A program made the position numbers and the translations under genes. 64,000 nt of DNA, taken from the NCBI GenBank assembly GCA_009786455.1, contig WQTD01000009.1, positions 1 through 64,000 of the forward strand, written 5' to 3'. The notes under the pieces are model-generated. The model was not told the DNA's origin. It saw only the letters and a list, made by a program, of their open reading frames with translations, and did not search any database. Below are positions 48,296 to 57,760 of this stretch, in pieces. Within the stretch, counting starts at the first letter, position 1, and every line of letters starts with the position of its first letter. This DNA is from Treponema sp. Its GTDB lineage: Bacteria > Spirochaetota > Spirochaetia > Treponematales > Breznakiellaceae.

Positions 48296-48694
48296 TTACT
48301 CTCCGGTTTGCGCATTATCAGATGATTTTTCATTTTCGGATTTTTCTTTTTCTTCGATTTTTTCTTCCTTGGAAGAGAGGATATTGGAAATTGCGCTGCG
48401 CAGGAATTCAATCTTTACATTATCGTCAACTTTAATGATAACAGTCGTATCCTTAACGTTTTGAACTGTTCCGTAAACGCCGCCTATGGTTACTATTTTG
48501 TCACCCTTTTTAATCGAAGCAAGCATTTTTTCGGTTTCTTTTCGTTTTTTACTCTGCGGTCTGATAATCAGGAAATAAAAAATACCAATAATCAGCGCAA
48601 ACGGAACCAAACTGCCAAGAAGTCCGCCGGCCCCCGCTGATTCAGCGCCGCCTGCTGGAGGCGCCATAAGCAGAGGAAGAATAAATGTATTCAT
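48296..48694 (-). CDS. yajC: Preprotein translocase subunit YajC
   Basis: 'FALIIGIFYFLIIRPQSKKRKETEKMLASIKKGDKIVTIGGVYGTV'; SD aaggatg. Confidence 0.92.
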   Translation of the reverse strand: MNTFILPLLMAPPAGGAESAGAGGLLGSLVPFALIIGIFYFLIIRPQSKKRKETEKMLASIKKGDKIVTIGGVYGTVQNVKDTTVIIKVDDNVKIEFLRSAISNILSSKEEKIEEKEKSENEKSSDNAQTGE

Positions 48695-48797
48695 GGGTAA
48701 CATCCTTAAAATTAATATTGCACAAACATTAACAGAAAAAAGGATTGTATTCAAGTGGCAAATATATACTCAAATATGGAGGTAAAAGCGGTTTATC

Positions 48798-50483
48798 TCA
48801 ATTTCTGTCGAGCAAAGAGCCGTATTCGGCTTCAAATCGCTTTAAATAGAGGTTATCAGGGGCAATAGCAAGCGCCTGCCGCAGGTAATAAACCGCTCTG
48901 CGTTCCTCCCTGCGCCGGTGATATATGTCAAACATGGCGATAATGGCGTCAAGATTGCGGGGATCTTCAAAAATACTGGAACGCAGATCGCTTAGAGCTT
49001 CCTCTTCGTTGATCTGCAAACGGCTTCTGAGGTAGTACAGCCGCCCTCTGACAATACCGCTGCCGGGCGAATTTAAAGCGGAGCTTATCATTCTTGAAGC
49101 TTCATCCCTCCTTCCGTTGTCAATTAAAGCGGAAATATATATTGACGCATATTCGACATTTGCCTGATTAAGCTCATAAAGTTCGCGGGCGAAGGAAAGC
49201 GCCCTTGCATTGTTCCGCAGACCGCGCTCAACATAATAGGCGTTAATCAGATCGGCGGGAGTACGTCTGTTGCCAAGAATAAAACTCAAAAATCCCTGGG
49301 CTTCTTCCCAGTTTTCGCGCCGGATAGCGTCCTGCAGGCTTAAATTGACAACTTCAAACGATGAACCTGAAATTCGGCGAAGACGCGTTAATAATTCCCT
49401 TCCTTCCTGTTGATCAGATGAACGCGGGGACTCCATCAGTAGTCTGGCTGCATACATCATCGCTTCTGTATCATTTTCGTTAGTGCGCAGGATCGAACGC
49501 ATGTAATTAATCGCAGAATCGCGGTTTCTGAACCCTTCAGCCTGTACTCTGGCGCGGTAAAACAGGTAATCCCTGTTATTTGTATTTATTGACGCATAAG
49601 TGTCCAATACAGTATTCGCCTGCGGAAATTGGCTTTGCTCGATATGAATTCTGGTTTTCATCAAAAGCAATTCTCCATCCCTGGGATCAGAGAGCAGAAT
49701 ATCGTCTACCATCTGCTGGGCTCTTGACCATTCATTATTATCAAAATATGTAAGGGCAAGCTGCCTTTTCAGATCAATGCTGTCAGGGTATCTGATAATT
49801 AGATCAGACAGAATGTTGACAGCTTCGGCAGTGTTACCCTGCAATTTGCTGATACGGGCGATTCCTGCCAAAGCGGGATAACATTCGTCAGATAGACTGT
49901 AAGCCTTTCTGTAATAAAAATCCGCCAGGGAAGCGTGTCCGGAATTTTCATGGATAACACCCTGAAAATACACAGGCAATACCGATGCCGGACGCAGCTC
50001 GCCGGCTTTGGCAAGATCCCTTAAAGCGTTAGTTTGAATGTTCGATCTGTCTTCGACTTTAATTGCAAGAAAGGGAAGAATATGTTCAAAAAAATCACTG
50101 GAGTTTGCGGAGGGATTTGCATAGTTACCCTTTTCAGCTTCCCTGATAATGCGGGTATAACTGTGGGTCTGCGGAAGATCAATTACAGGAAGTCTCGCAG
50201 GAGAATCAGGATAAATAAACCCTATCAACAATATATTAATGCCGGTCATCACTCTTCCGAATTCGCTGTTGTTAAGTTCCCTGCTGCGAATCAATTCAAT
50301 AGCCGCAAGCATTGATGATAACTTGCCTGTTTCTGTCAGGCTTCGAATTTCATCAGAAAGAGAAAGCCTTGTCTGCGCGTGAAGATGCGGTTGGCATGAA
50401 AAAAAAATGGCTGTAACAAGAGAAAATTTGAGTAATTTTACTAAACAGTACTTGATTTTTATACCCATTCTTAATATCGACAA
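48798..50483 (-). CDS. Secreted TPR-repeat protein
   Basis: N-terminal export signal and tandem TPR units ('ALTYFDNNEWSRAQQMVDDILLSDPRDGELLLMKTRIHIEQSQFPQA'). Internal ATG at 50468 possible. Confidence 0.75.
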   Translation of the reverse strand: MSILRMGIKIKYCLVKLLKFSLVTAIFFSCQPHLHAQTRLSLSDEIRSLTETGKLSSMLAAIELIRSRELNNSEFGRVMTGINILLIGFIYPDSPARLPVIDLPQTHSYTRIIREAEKGNYANPSANSSDFFEHILPFLAIKVEDRSNIQTNALRDLAKAGELRPASVLPVYFQGVIHENSGHASLADFYYRKAYSLSDECYPALAGIARISKLQGNTAEAVNILSDLIIRYPDSIDLKRQLALTYFDNNEWSRAQQMVDDILLSDPRDGELLLMKTRIHIEQSQFPQANTVLDTYASINTNNRDYLFYRARVQAEGFRNRDSAINYMRSILRTNENDTEAMMYAARLLMESPRSSDQQEGRELLTRLRRISGSSFEVVNLSLQDAIRRENWEEAQGFLSFILGNRRTPADLINAYYVERGLRNNARALSFARELYELNQANVEYASIYISALIDNGRRDEASRMISSALNSPGSGIVRGRLYYLRSRLQINEEEALSDLRSSIFEDPRNLDAIIAMFDIYHRRREERRAVYYLRQALAIAPDNLYLKRFEAEYGSLLDRN

Positions 50484-50494
50484 AGCCCGTTATA

Positions 50495-50517
50495 AAATCC
50501 AGTAAACGGCTGGATTT
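50495..50517. promoter_or_regulatory. Inverted repeat aaatccag-N7-ctggattt in a divergent intergenic region
   Basis: 8-bp perfect arms between divergent genes 48798..50483(-) and 50552..51658(+). Confidence 0.4.
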
Positions 50518-50551
50518 ACAAACAATAAAGGTGATGATAATATGATAAACA

Positions 50552-51658
50552 ATGGGAGTAAACAGGAATTACAAAGACCATTTAAGAAAAATATTTGCAA
50601 TAATGTTATTGTTTGTTGTTTTAATTCCTGTCACGGCATGCAAACTGCTGCCGGAAAATTTATATTTTAACGGAGCAGATGTTGATCCGTATTACATAAC
50701 CGGTTCCAAAGAAGAAAGAGAACACTTTCTGGATTTATTCAATATTTTAAAAACCGAAGAGCCCGGAAGCGAAGACGAATTTTCGGTCATAAGGGAAATA
50801 GCTGCAAGTTTCGCGCGGCTTAAAGATTTCGACAGGCTTATCCATTTTTTAAGCGCAAGGATTATTAATAATCCTGCCGATATTTATAACAGTTATTATC
50901 TTTTAATGATTGCATATGCCAATGTCCAGCAGGATTCCCTTCCCATCGCGGCTCTGTACTTTGATATGATTGTCATGAATTATCCTGATTTTATTATTAA
51001 TGATGAATCCATTCACCTAATATGCCTGCGCCAGCTTATTAATCTAAACCGAAATCCTGAACGCCAGGTTCTTTATTATCAGGAATTAATATCGCGTTTC
51101 CCCGAAAAAATTGATTTGGGAATTTTTTATTTCATGCTTGGGCAGGCCTGCGAAAAAATCGGAGACTGGAATGGGGCGATTCAGGCTTATTCAAATTACC
51201 TGCCCTATACAGGGACGATAATTCAGGGTTTCCCCAATGCGGATCAATATGCAAGGCAAAAAGTGGACTTCAGCAAATCGCCGAAAGACTGGACATTTGA
51301 AAGCCTTCCTGTGCTTAGAGCGGCTATAGAGGATGCTCTGGATGAGGGCAGCGCAAGACAGTTAAGCCGGTATCAGGCAAAGGTGAATTTTTTCGGCCGC
51401 TCCTGGGGACAAACGGAAACAGACGACGCCCGAATGGTTGATTTTAACCTAGCGGAATTTATGTATAACAACCGTATCAGATACGCTTCTGATCTTGACG
51501 CTTCTTCCAACGCGACAGAGGCGTTTTTAAGAACAACGGGATGGTCAACCTATCTTCAAACATGGTATCTGTACTTTAGAAAAATACACTTCCCGCAGGA
51601 TCCGGAGATACATGGCCGCTGGGAATGGGCGGGAATTTACTACGGAGAAAAAATATAG
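50552..51658 (+). CDS. Lipoprotein with TPR-like repeats, unknown function
   Basis: Lipobox 'IPVTACKLLPEN'; helical-repeat body; abuts the transglycosylase gene. Confidence 0.65.
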   Translation: MGVNRNYKDHLRKIFAIMLLFVVLIPVTACKLLPENLYFNGADVDPYYITGSKEEREHFLDLFNILKTEEPGSEDEFSVIREIAASFARLKDFDRLIHFLSARIINNPADIYNSYYLLMIAYANVQQDSLPIAALYFDMIVMNYPDFIINDESIHLICLRQLINLNRNPERQVLYYQELISRFPEKIDLGIFYFMLGQACEKIGDWNGAIQAYSNYLPYTGTIIQGFPNADQYARQKVDFSKSPKDWTFESLPVLRAAIEDALDEGSARQLSRYQAKVNFFGRSWGQTETDDARMVDFNLAEFMYNNRIRYASDLDASSNATEAFLRTTGWSTYLQTWYLYFRKIHFPQDPEIHGRWEWAGIYYGEKI

Positions 51659-52993
51659 ATGAATCCCCGATTTCTCGCACAGAAACGCAATAGCGCAATA
51701 GCCTCGGCAAAACAAACCGAATTTTGCAAGAAGCTCTGTATTGCAATATTTTTTCTATTGATAAGCGGAACAGGCAAGGTCTGGGCGGCTGATGAAGAGT
51801 ATATTGCGGTACAGTCTGACGTTTCACATTCCTTTTCATTCATTCCCGATTCAGATTTGATCACAGCCGCCGCGCTTGAAAAACCTCTGACGCAGCGTTA
51901 TATCGCACAGTATACAGCCGGAAGCGGCATTGAGTATCTTAACGCGGCGCTGGAACGCGGAAGTGTTTATCTTCCGTTCATAAAAGAGGAGATCGAAAAG
52001 CGCAGCCTTCCGCCTGAGTTTCTCTGGCTGCCTTTAATCGAGTCTAGTTTTCATATAACAGCCCGAAGCAGATCTGGCGCTGTTGGATTATGGCAGTTCA
52101 TGTTAAACAGCATTTCCGGCTACGGAATAAGTGTAAACGATATTATTGACGAACGCCGCGATTTTATCAAATCGACAAAAGGCGCGCTGCAAAAACTTGA
52201 AGATAATTATAAAACTCTCGGTAATTGGGAACTCGCTCTTGCCGCTTATAATGCGGGGCTTGGCGCCGTAACAAGAACAATAAAGAGAACAAATATAAAA
52301 GATTACTGGCTCTTAAGCGAAAAAGGCGAATTCAAACAGGAAACCGAACATTATGTTCCCAAACTGATAGCGGCGGCTTACGTTTTATCGCAGCCGGAAA
52401 AATATAACATCAATATCCGGCAGGATTCTTTTGAGTGGACTATTGTATCTCTGCCCAGACAGGTTTCACTGGATATTGTCGCGGAAGAGGCGGGAATGGA
52501 AAGAGAGCTCCTGAGAAAATTAAACGCTCAGATGCTCCACGGAATCAGTCCTGCCGTAAATGAATATCCGCTGATTGTTCCATCGGAGCATCTTGAAAGT
52601 ATAATATCAGTTTTACAGCGGGAAGATTTACAGCTCCTTAAATACCATTACCATACAGTTCATCAGGGCGACACGCTTTGGGCGATGTCAATGCATTACG
52701 GAACCTCACTTGAAATGATCGAACAGCACAATCAGGGCATCCTGAACCGTTACCTGAAAATAGGTGAAACGGTTGTAATCCCCGCATATAAAGAGGTCTC
52801 CCCTCCTCCTTCACGCGCTGTTTTAAACCAGCAATACAACGGGAATCATGTGGTTGAAAAAGGCGAAACCTTGTGGTCGCTTGGAAAAAAATACGGAGTT
52901 GACGCCGAAGCTCTTGCGACGGCAAATAACATGTCGATTGATCAGATTTTACGCGAAGGCAGAAGCTTAAAGGTGCCGATAATTGATCAATGA
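51659..52993 (+). CDS. MltD-like lytic transglycosylase with two LysM domains
   Basis: 'PPEFLWLPLIESSFHITARSRSGAVGLWQFM', 'NWELALAAYNAGLGAV'; LysM 'YHTVHQGDTLWAMSMHYGTSLEMIEQHN', 'HVVEKGETLWSLGKKYGVDAEALATANN'. Confidence 0.92.
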   Translation: MNPRFLAQKRNSAIASAKQTEFCKKLCIAIFFLLISGTGKVWAADEEYIAVQSDVSHSFSFIPDSDLITAAALEKPLTQRYIAQYTAGSGIEYLNAALERGSVYLPFIKEEIEKRSLPPEFLWLPLIESSFHITARSRSGAVGLWQFMLNSISGYGISVNDIIDERRDFIKSTKGALQKLEDNYKTLGNWELALAAYNAGLGAVTRTIKRTNIKDYWLLSEKGEFKQETEHYVPKLIAAAYVLSQPEKYNINIRQDSFEWTIVSLPRQVSLDIVAEEAGMERELLRKLNAQMLHGISPAVNEYPLIVPSEHLESIISVLQREDLQLLKYHYHTVHQGDTLWAMSMHYGTSLEMIEQHNQGILNRYLKIGETVVIPAYKEVSPPPSRAVLNQQYNGNHVVEKGETLWSLGKKYGVDAEALATANNMSIDQILREGRSLKVPIIDQ

Positions 52994-53862
52994 AAAACCT
53001 TTTATCAGCAGTATTGATATTTTTCGTTGCGGGAACTGCCTTTACTGAAGCCAGGATCGATATAACAAGTGCCATTGACTGGAATACGATGCAGATAAAA
53101 GCAGATGTCTCGCTGGATTTGGCATCAGCAGGTATCAGGCTTCCTTCGGGAAGGACGCAGGCGGAATTCCTTTTAAGCGCAGGTTATTCAGATCTGATAC
53201 GAAGCAGTATTTTAAACATACAGGCGGATTCTTCCTCAACAATAGGAGAATTGATTGAAAGAGGGGAAATAACTCTCAGCGATGCGGGCGTTATCGCCGC
53301 AAACGCAGCTATAGTTCCGCCGGCTTATTCTTCTGATCTGCAAAGAATGTTCTCTTCATACACGATTACGCTTTCAGGCATCAGTTCAGTATTATCAGTC
53401 AACACAAGGGCGGTTCCTGTTCCAAGAACTCTGACGCCTGTTTCAACAGCTCAGTATACCGGGATAATCATTATCGCGGCAAATGAACTGCCGGTTTACG
53501 GTCATAAAACCGAAGCGCTGCCTGTCCCGTGCCTTTTCCCGAAAATCTGGGACAGCGGGATGAACCTTATTTATGAACGGAGGATGCTTGAAGCGCGCAA
53601 TAAAGCGATGGTTCATTATTTCCCGTTAAAAAGCATATTCCAGAATAATCCGTCTGCCCTTTCACCTGAATTACGCGATATTGTCGGAGACAAACCCCTT
53701 CGCATTTTTGCAAAAGGCGTATTCGGGATAAATCCTTCGGATTTGATTATTGACAGCGATGACGCCATGCTCATTATCTCATCAGATGAAAACCGCCGCC
53801 TTTTATCTCAGGGAAAGGTCGCGTTTATTCTCAGCGACTCTGTCCTGCATCTGTCTTATTAG
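52990..53862 (+). CDS. Secreted/periplasmic protein of unknown function
   Basis: Signal peptide 'LLSAVLIFFVAGTAFTEA'; ATGA overlap with the transglycosylase gene. Confidence 0.65.
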   Translation: MKNLLSAVLIFFVAGTAFTEARIDITSAIDWNTMQIKADVSLDLASAGIRLPSGRTQAEFLLSAGYSDLIRSSILNIQADSSSTIGELIERGEITLSDAGVIAANAAIVPPAYSSDLQRMFSSYTITLSGISSVLSVNTRAVPVPRTLTPVSTAQYTGIIIIAANELPVYGHKTEALPVPCLFPKIWDSGMNLIYERRMLEARNKAMVHYFPLKSIFQNNPSALSPELRDIVGDKPLRIFAKGVFGINPSDLIIDSDDAMLIISSDENRRLLSQGKVAFILSDSVLHLSY

Positions 53863-54808
53863 AAGCAAACATCCTTCCTGCAATGGCAGCTATACTCTGC
53901 TGAACAATAATGCTTACAAGAGTCGGCAGGACAGCGGCCTGGGGAAAAAACGCTACCGCTATTGTCATTACTGCGCTGTTGTTGCGAAGTCCTCCTGAAA
54001 TAATTACAGCGATATCTTTCGGAAACCCGCATCGTCCCGTAACAGTGATTAATTTTATCAGCGCAAAACCGGCAAAGGTCAGAATAATCACCAGAACCGC
54101 CGCTTTCCAGATCAAGGGATCGCTGAATCTGATCACAGGAGCGATAATCGCAGCGTTAGCTGCAATTACAAGCATCAGGCATATTTTTGCAAGGGGATCA
54201 AGGCAGGGGCATATTGCCTTTGGGATTTTTGCCCCGCTCGCTTCGTTTACCGCAACTCCTGCGGCAGTGGGGATAACAATCATGAAAAGAAGAGAGACTG
54301 CAATGCCGCTCATGTCAAGTGCGACTTTTGCTCCCATCAAAAGAGAGATGCTTCCCGGAACAACCAGAGGGGCAAGAATGGTGTCAAGAAGAATCAATGT
54401 AAGGCACAGAGCCATATCCCCCCTGAATATTGATACCCAGATAAAACCTGAAACCGCTGTCGGACCGGAAAATAAAAGTACAAAACCGGTTATTACATCA
54501 GAATCATCAAAAAAAACCGACGATACAGCCAATGAAATGACAGGCATGATAACATGAGAAGCGGCAAAAAACAAAAAAATCGGATAGGGCGATCTTACAG
54601 CGTCTTTAAGCTCCGAGGCTTTCAGCTTTAACGCGCCTGAAAATGTCATTATGCCGAAAAGCCAGGGTATGAACGGACGCAGATTGATAAAAAAAGCGGG
54701 CAATAAAAAACCGAGCGCAATGCTGCACGGAGTTGTAACGGGGATCAGTCTGTCAAGACGGTGATTTATTTTTACCGCTATTGCCGCAATTTTTTGTGAA
54801 GACCGCAT
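53831..54808 (-). CDS. Bile acid:sodium symporter (SBF) family permease
   Basis: Multi-TM; 'FGIMTFSGALKLKASELKDAV', 'LLFSGPTAVSGFIWVSIFRGDMALCLTLILLDTILAPLVVP', 'GGLRNNSAVMTIAVAFFP'. Confidence 0.78.
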   Translation of the reverse strand: MRSSQKIAAIAVKINHRLDRLIPVTTPCSIALGFLLPAFFINLRPFIPWLFGIMTFSGALKLKASELKDAVRSPYPIFLFFAASHVIMPVISLAVSSVFFDDSDVITGFVLLFSGPTAVSGFIWVSIFRGDMALCLTLILLDTILAPLVVPGSISLLMGAKVALDMSGIAVSLLFMIVIPTAAGVAVNEASGAKIPKAICPCLDPLAKICLMLVIAANAAIIAPVIRFSDPLIWKAAVLVIILTFAGFALIKLITVTGRCGFPKDIAVIISGGLRNNSAVMTIAVAFFPQAAVLPTLVSIIVQQSIAAIAGRMFASNKTDAGQSR

Positions 54809-54824
54809 GTTATCTGCACAAATA

Positions 54825-56045
54825 TCAATTTTCCAGAAGCGTTATTTCTACCCTGCGGTTTTTACGCATTCCTTCCGGAGTAGTGTTATCTGCAATAGGC
54901 TTTTCTCCGCCGTATCCGCGTATAACAATGCGATCGGAAGTGCGCACTTTTTTTGATAAAAGATAATCCGCTACGGCTGTCGCCCTTTCTACAGACAGCT
55001 GCATTCTGCCTGCGGCGGTGCCGGCAAGCGCAGTATGTCCGCTGACCATAATATCTCTCTGCGGATAACGGAGGAGAATTTCCGCTATCCTGTCAAGTTT
55101 TTCAAGCTCTCCAGGAAGCATATTTACAGAATCAGGATAAAATCCTATATCTTCAAGGCTTATCGAAATTCCTTCATCCACAACCCTGACGTTTACATCG
55201 GAAATATCAAGACGGTTTATTTCATCGTTTATCTCGGATGCAAGCTGTTCCTTGTTCATATCCTCCGCTTCGACAAACTCGGCATAAGCAGTTCCGCGGA
55301 ATTCATACACATTCCTGTCTGACATTTCAAAAGTTATGCGAAATGTTTCTTCATAGGCGACAGGCTGCCCGTAGGAGTGATCCCAGTAGACAATCTGATC
55401 AAAATCCCCTGATATGCGCAGGGGATAAATCCGTCCGCGCACGCCTGACGGGCTTGACGCTATCTTATAACTGACCGAGAACGCAGGAAAAATTTTTTCC
55501 TTCCATTCGCGCTCTCCGACATAGGTGTAATCCGCGGTAAAAGGAATCTTATAGGGTTCTTCAATCCCAAAGGCATCGCGGAAATCATGCACTTCATGGC
55601 CTTCCGCTCTCCATGTTTCCTCAAGCGCAATATCCCTATCAGGAAAAACAGGCACATTGCGGACAACAGGCATATAATATTTCGGATCAATTGTCAAAAT
55701 TCCAAGCTTGTCCCGTTCAAACTCAGACTCGTACTCTCTCGCCCACTGAAAAGCTGACTGTGAAGCCTGCTGCGAATCGTATACAAGACGTTCTGAAGTC
55801 TGAAAGACCGCCCTGTGAAACCCGCTGCCGTCTGTTACATCCTTGACTTCAACGGCGATTCTATTGAGAATTTCAGCGTGGTGGCTTAATGTGCCGTTAA
55901 TAAATACCGTCTCGTCCACTACGGAGATAATTCTGTATTGAGCACCCTTAACATGTTTAAATTCGAACACCTCGCCTTCGGCATTGCTCGGAAGCAGGGA
56001 AAATATCAACGCTAAAAATACAAACGCAGATTTTATTTTATTCAT
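54825..56045 (-). CDS. OmpA-family outer membrane/periplasmic protein
   Basis: Signal peptide; OmpA C-terminal domain 'IMVSGHTALAGTAAGRMQLSVERATAVADYLLSKKVRTSDRIVIRGYGGEKPIADN…RKNRRVEITLL'. Confidence 0.9.
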   Translation of the reverse strand: MNKIKSAFVFLALIFSLLPSNAEGEVFEFKHVKGAQYRIISVVDETVFINGTLSHHAEILNRIAVEVKDVTDGSGFHRAVFQTSERLVYDSQQASQSAFQWAREYESEFERDKLGILTIDPKYYMPVVRNVPVFPDRDIALEETWRAEGHEVHDFRDAFGIEEPYKIPFTADYTYVGEREWKEKIFPAFSVSYKIASSPSGVRGRIYPLRISGDFDQIVYWDHSYGQPVAYEETFRITFEMSDRNVYEFRGTAYAEFVEAEDMNKEQLASEINDEINRLDISDVNVRVVDEGISISLEDIGFYPDSVNMLPGELEKLDRIAEILLRYPQRDIMVSGHTALAGTAAGRMQLSVERATAVADYLLSKKVRTSDRIVIRGYGGEKPIADNTTPEGMRKNRRVEITLLEN

Positions 56046-56054
56046 AGTATTTTA

Positions 56055-56060
56055 ATTATA
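56055..56060 (-). promoter_or_regulatory. Putative extended -10 (TGCTATAAT), 9 nt before the OmpA-family ATG
   Basis: Minus-strand reading …ggTGCTATAATtaaaatactATG. Confidence 0.45.
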
Positions 56061-56160
56061 GCACCTTTTTTAATATTTATGTAGTGATTATATACCGATA
56101 AAATTGGACGCAGGGCTTATGAAACAACCAACCGAATTGCCGTACAAGTCCAATGCAGAA

Positions 56161-57015
56161 TTAATACGGCATTTTAAGCAGCCGTAAAGCGTTGCCGCCG
56201 AGTATTTTTTCAATTTCATCGTCAGTAAAGCCGCTTTCTTCATTAATCGCGTTAATGTAACGCGATGGCGGCAATATCGGGAAATCACTGCCGAAAAGGA
56301 TTTTATCGCACAGATTAAGTGCCCTGGCGGCGCGGTAAACGCCTGCGTCATAAAGAAACGGAGTTATCGCTGTATCGTAGTATACATTACGAAAACTTTC
56401 CCTTACTTCCGTCATGGTTTCGTAAAAAAATAACCCGCCTCCCCAATGGGCGAGTACAATATTGACATCGGGATTATTGACGATAAACGTTTCAAGCTGC
56501 TTCAGGCTTACATCTGTTTTCCCCGAATAACTGTGTCCTACAGCTTCATTTGCGTGAAGTAGAAGCGGAATGTTCGCTTCTTTACAAACGCCGGCAAGAG
56601 CGGACATCTCTTTTTGATTGTCAATATTGATATTCTGACCCGCTGGAAAAAGTTCTCCTGTTCCTGCAAGACCGGCGCTCAGGCAGCGTTCAATTTCTTT
56701 TTTAACATCCGCGCTTGACGGCGGAACTACGGCGAAACCTGTGAGTCTTTCACTGTACTTCTTTGCATTTTCAATTACATAATCGTTCACATAACGGCAT
56801 AAACCCATATCCGTAAACGCAAAACCAAAAACTACGGCTTTGTCAAAACCGCAGGCGTCAAGCATGTCAATTACATCTTCGGCTGCGGCGAATTTATTAT
56901 ACTTGTTGTTTGAAATAACGGAAAAATACGGCTCTTTTTCCGCGTATTTTTTCCAGTTTGCAGAAATATCAGGCGGCGTTACATGCACATGGAAGTCAAT
57001 CTTTTTCATCTTCAT
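56161..57015 (-). CDS. Amidohydrolase family (amidohydrolase_2-like TIM-barrel) protein
   Basis: 'KIDFHVHVTPPDIS', 'LLLHANEAVGHSYSG', 'NIVLAHWGGGLFFY', 'ILFGSDFPILPPSRYI'. Start uncertain (ORF extends to 57060). Confidence 0.85.
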   Translation of the reverse strand: MKMKKIDFHVHVTPPDISANWKKYAEKEPYFSVISNNKYNKFAAAEDVIDMLDACGFDKAVVFGFAFTDMGLCRYVNDYVIENAKKYSERLTGFAVVPPSSADVKKEIERCLSAGLAGTGELFPAGQNINIDNQKEMSALAGVCKEANIPLLLHANEAVGHSYSGKTDVSLKQLETFIVNNPDVNIVLAHWGGGLFFYETMTEVRESFRNVYYDTAITPFLYDAGVYRAARALNLCDKILFGSDFPILPPSRYINAINEESGFTDDEIEKILGGNALRLLKMPY

Positions 57016-57745
57016 CCTGCCGGGGACCTGCCGGAATGCCGAGTTTGTTAAGCCCTTCAAGAAGCGGCGCGCCTATAATCATTGCACCTAACGCAAAAAG
57101 TGCCCGCTCCACCGGAGCGGCGATTGTCAGGGCAGCCCAGATTTCACGCGGCTGTCTGTACAAAACAAGAGAGAAAAAATTCCCTATTGAAGCTCCGCCT
57201 ACAAGACCGCCGAAAGCGCACAGCCAGAGCGCGGTTAATTTTAAAAGCTTTTTTTTGGAAACCAGCATTCGTCTTGCGAAAAAAATCCCGGCGATCACCG
57301 CGGCAAAACCAATCCCGTAATAAACGGCGGGAAATATAAAAATGCTGCGTCCTGTTTCCTGTGTAAACCAGAGCGCGGTTCCCGCAGCGTAAATGATTAT
57401 GCCTCCGTTAATCACAAGACTGCCGCTGCCGCTTATGGCAAGGGGCGGCCACTTTCCCCATGCAATGCAGCCCGATGTAAAAGCGGTAACAGTTCCCATA
57501 ATAAAAGTGAAAGGTCCCAGCCATGCTGTGTGGGGAGCGATCAAGCTTCCTGTAAAACCTCCGGCGGCGGAACACAAAGCTCCCGCAAGTGGACCGAAAA
57601 AAATACCCGACAGCGGAGAAAGCGCATGAGATAAAGAAAAAACCGCTCCTGTACCAATGATGGGAATCGTCGGCAGAAGATGCCCCGCCGCGACAAGAGC
57701 AGCCCATACTGCGACAGTTGCGGGGTGGATTTTTTTTATTGTCAA
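56996..57745 (-). CDS. ECF transporter substrate-binding (S) component
   Basis: Hydrophobic multi-TM 'LSHALSPLSGIFFGPLAGALCSAAGGFTGSLIAPHTAWLGPFTFIMGTVTAF'; adjacent to EcfA/EcfT genes. Confidence 0.72.
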   Translation of the reverse strand: MTIKKIHPATVAVWAALVAAGHLLPTIPIIGTGAVFSLSHALSPLSGIFFGPLAGALCSAAGGFTGSLIAPHTAWLGPFTFIMGTVTAFTSGCIAWGKWPPLAISGSGSLVINGGIIIYAAGTALWFTQETGRSIFIFPAVYYGIGFAAVIAGIFFARRMLVSKKKLLKLTALWLCAFGGLVGGASIGNFFSLVLYRQPREIWAALTIAAPVERALFALGAMIIGAPLLEGLNKLGIPAGPRQDEDEKD

Positions 57746-57760
57746 TTTTTAATCCTTAAA

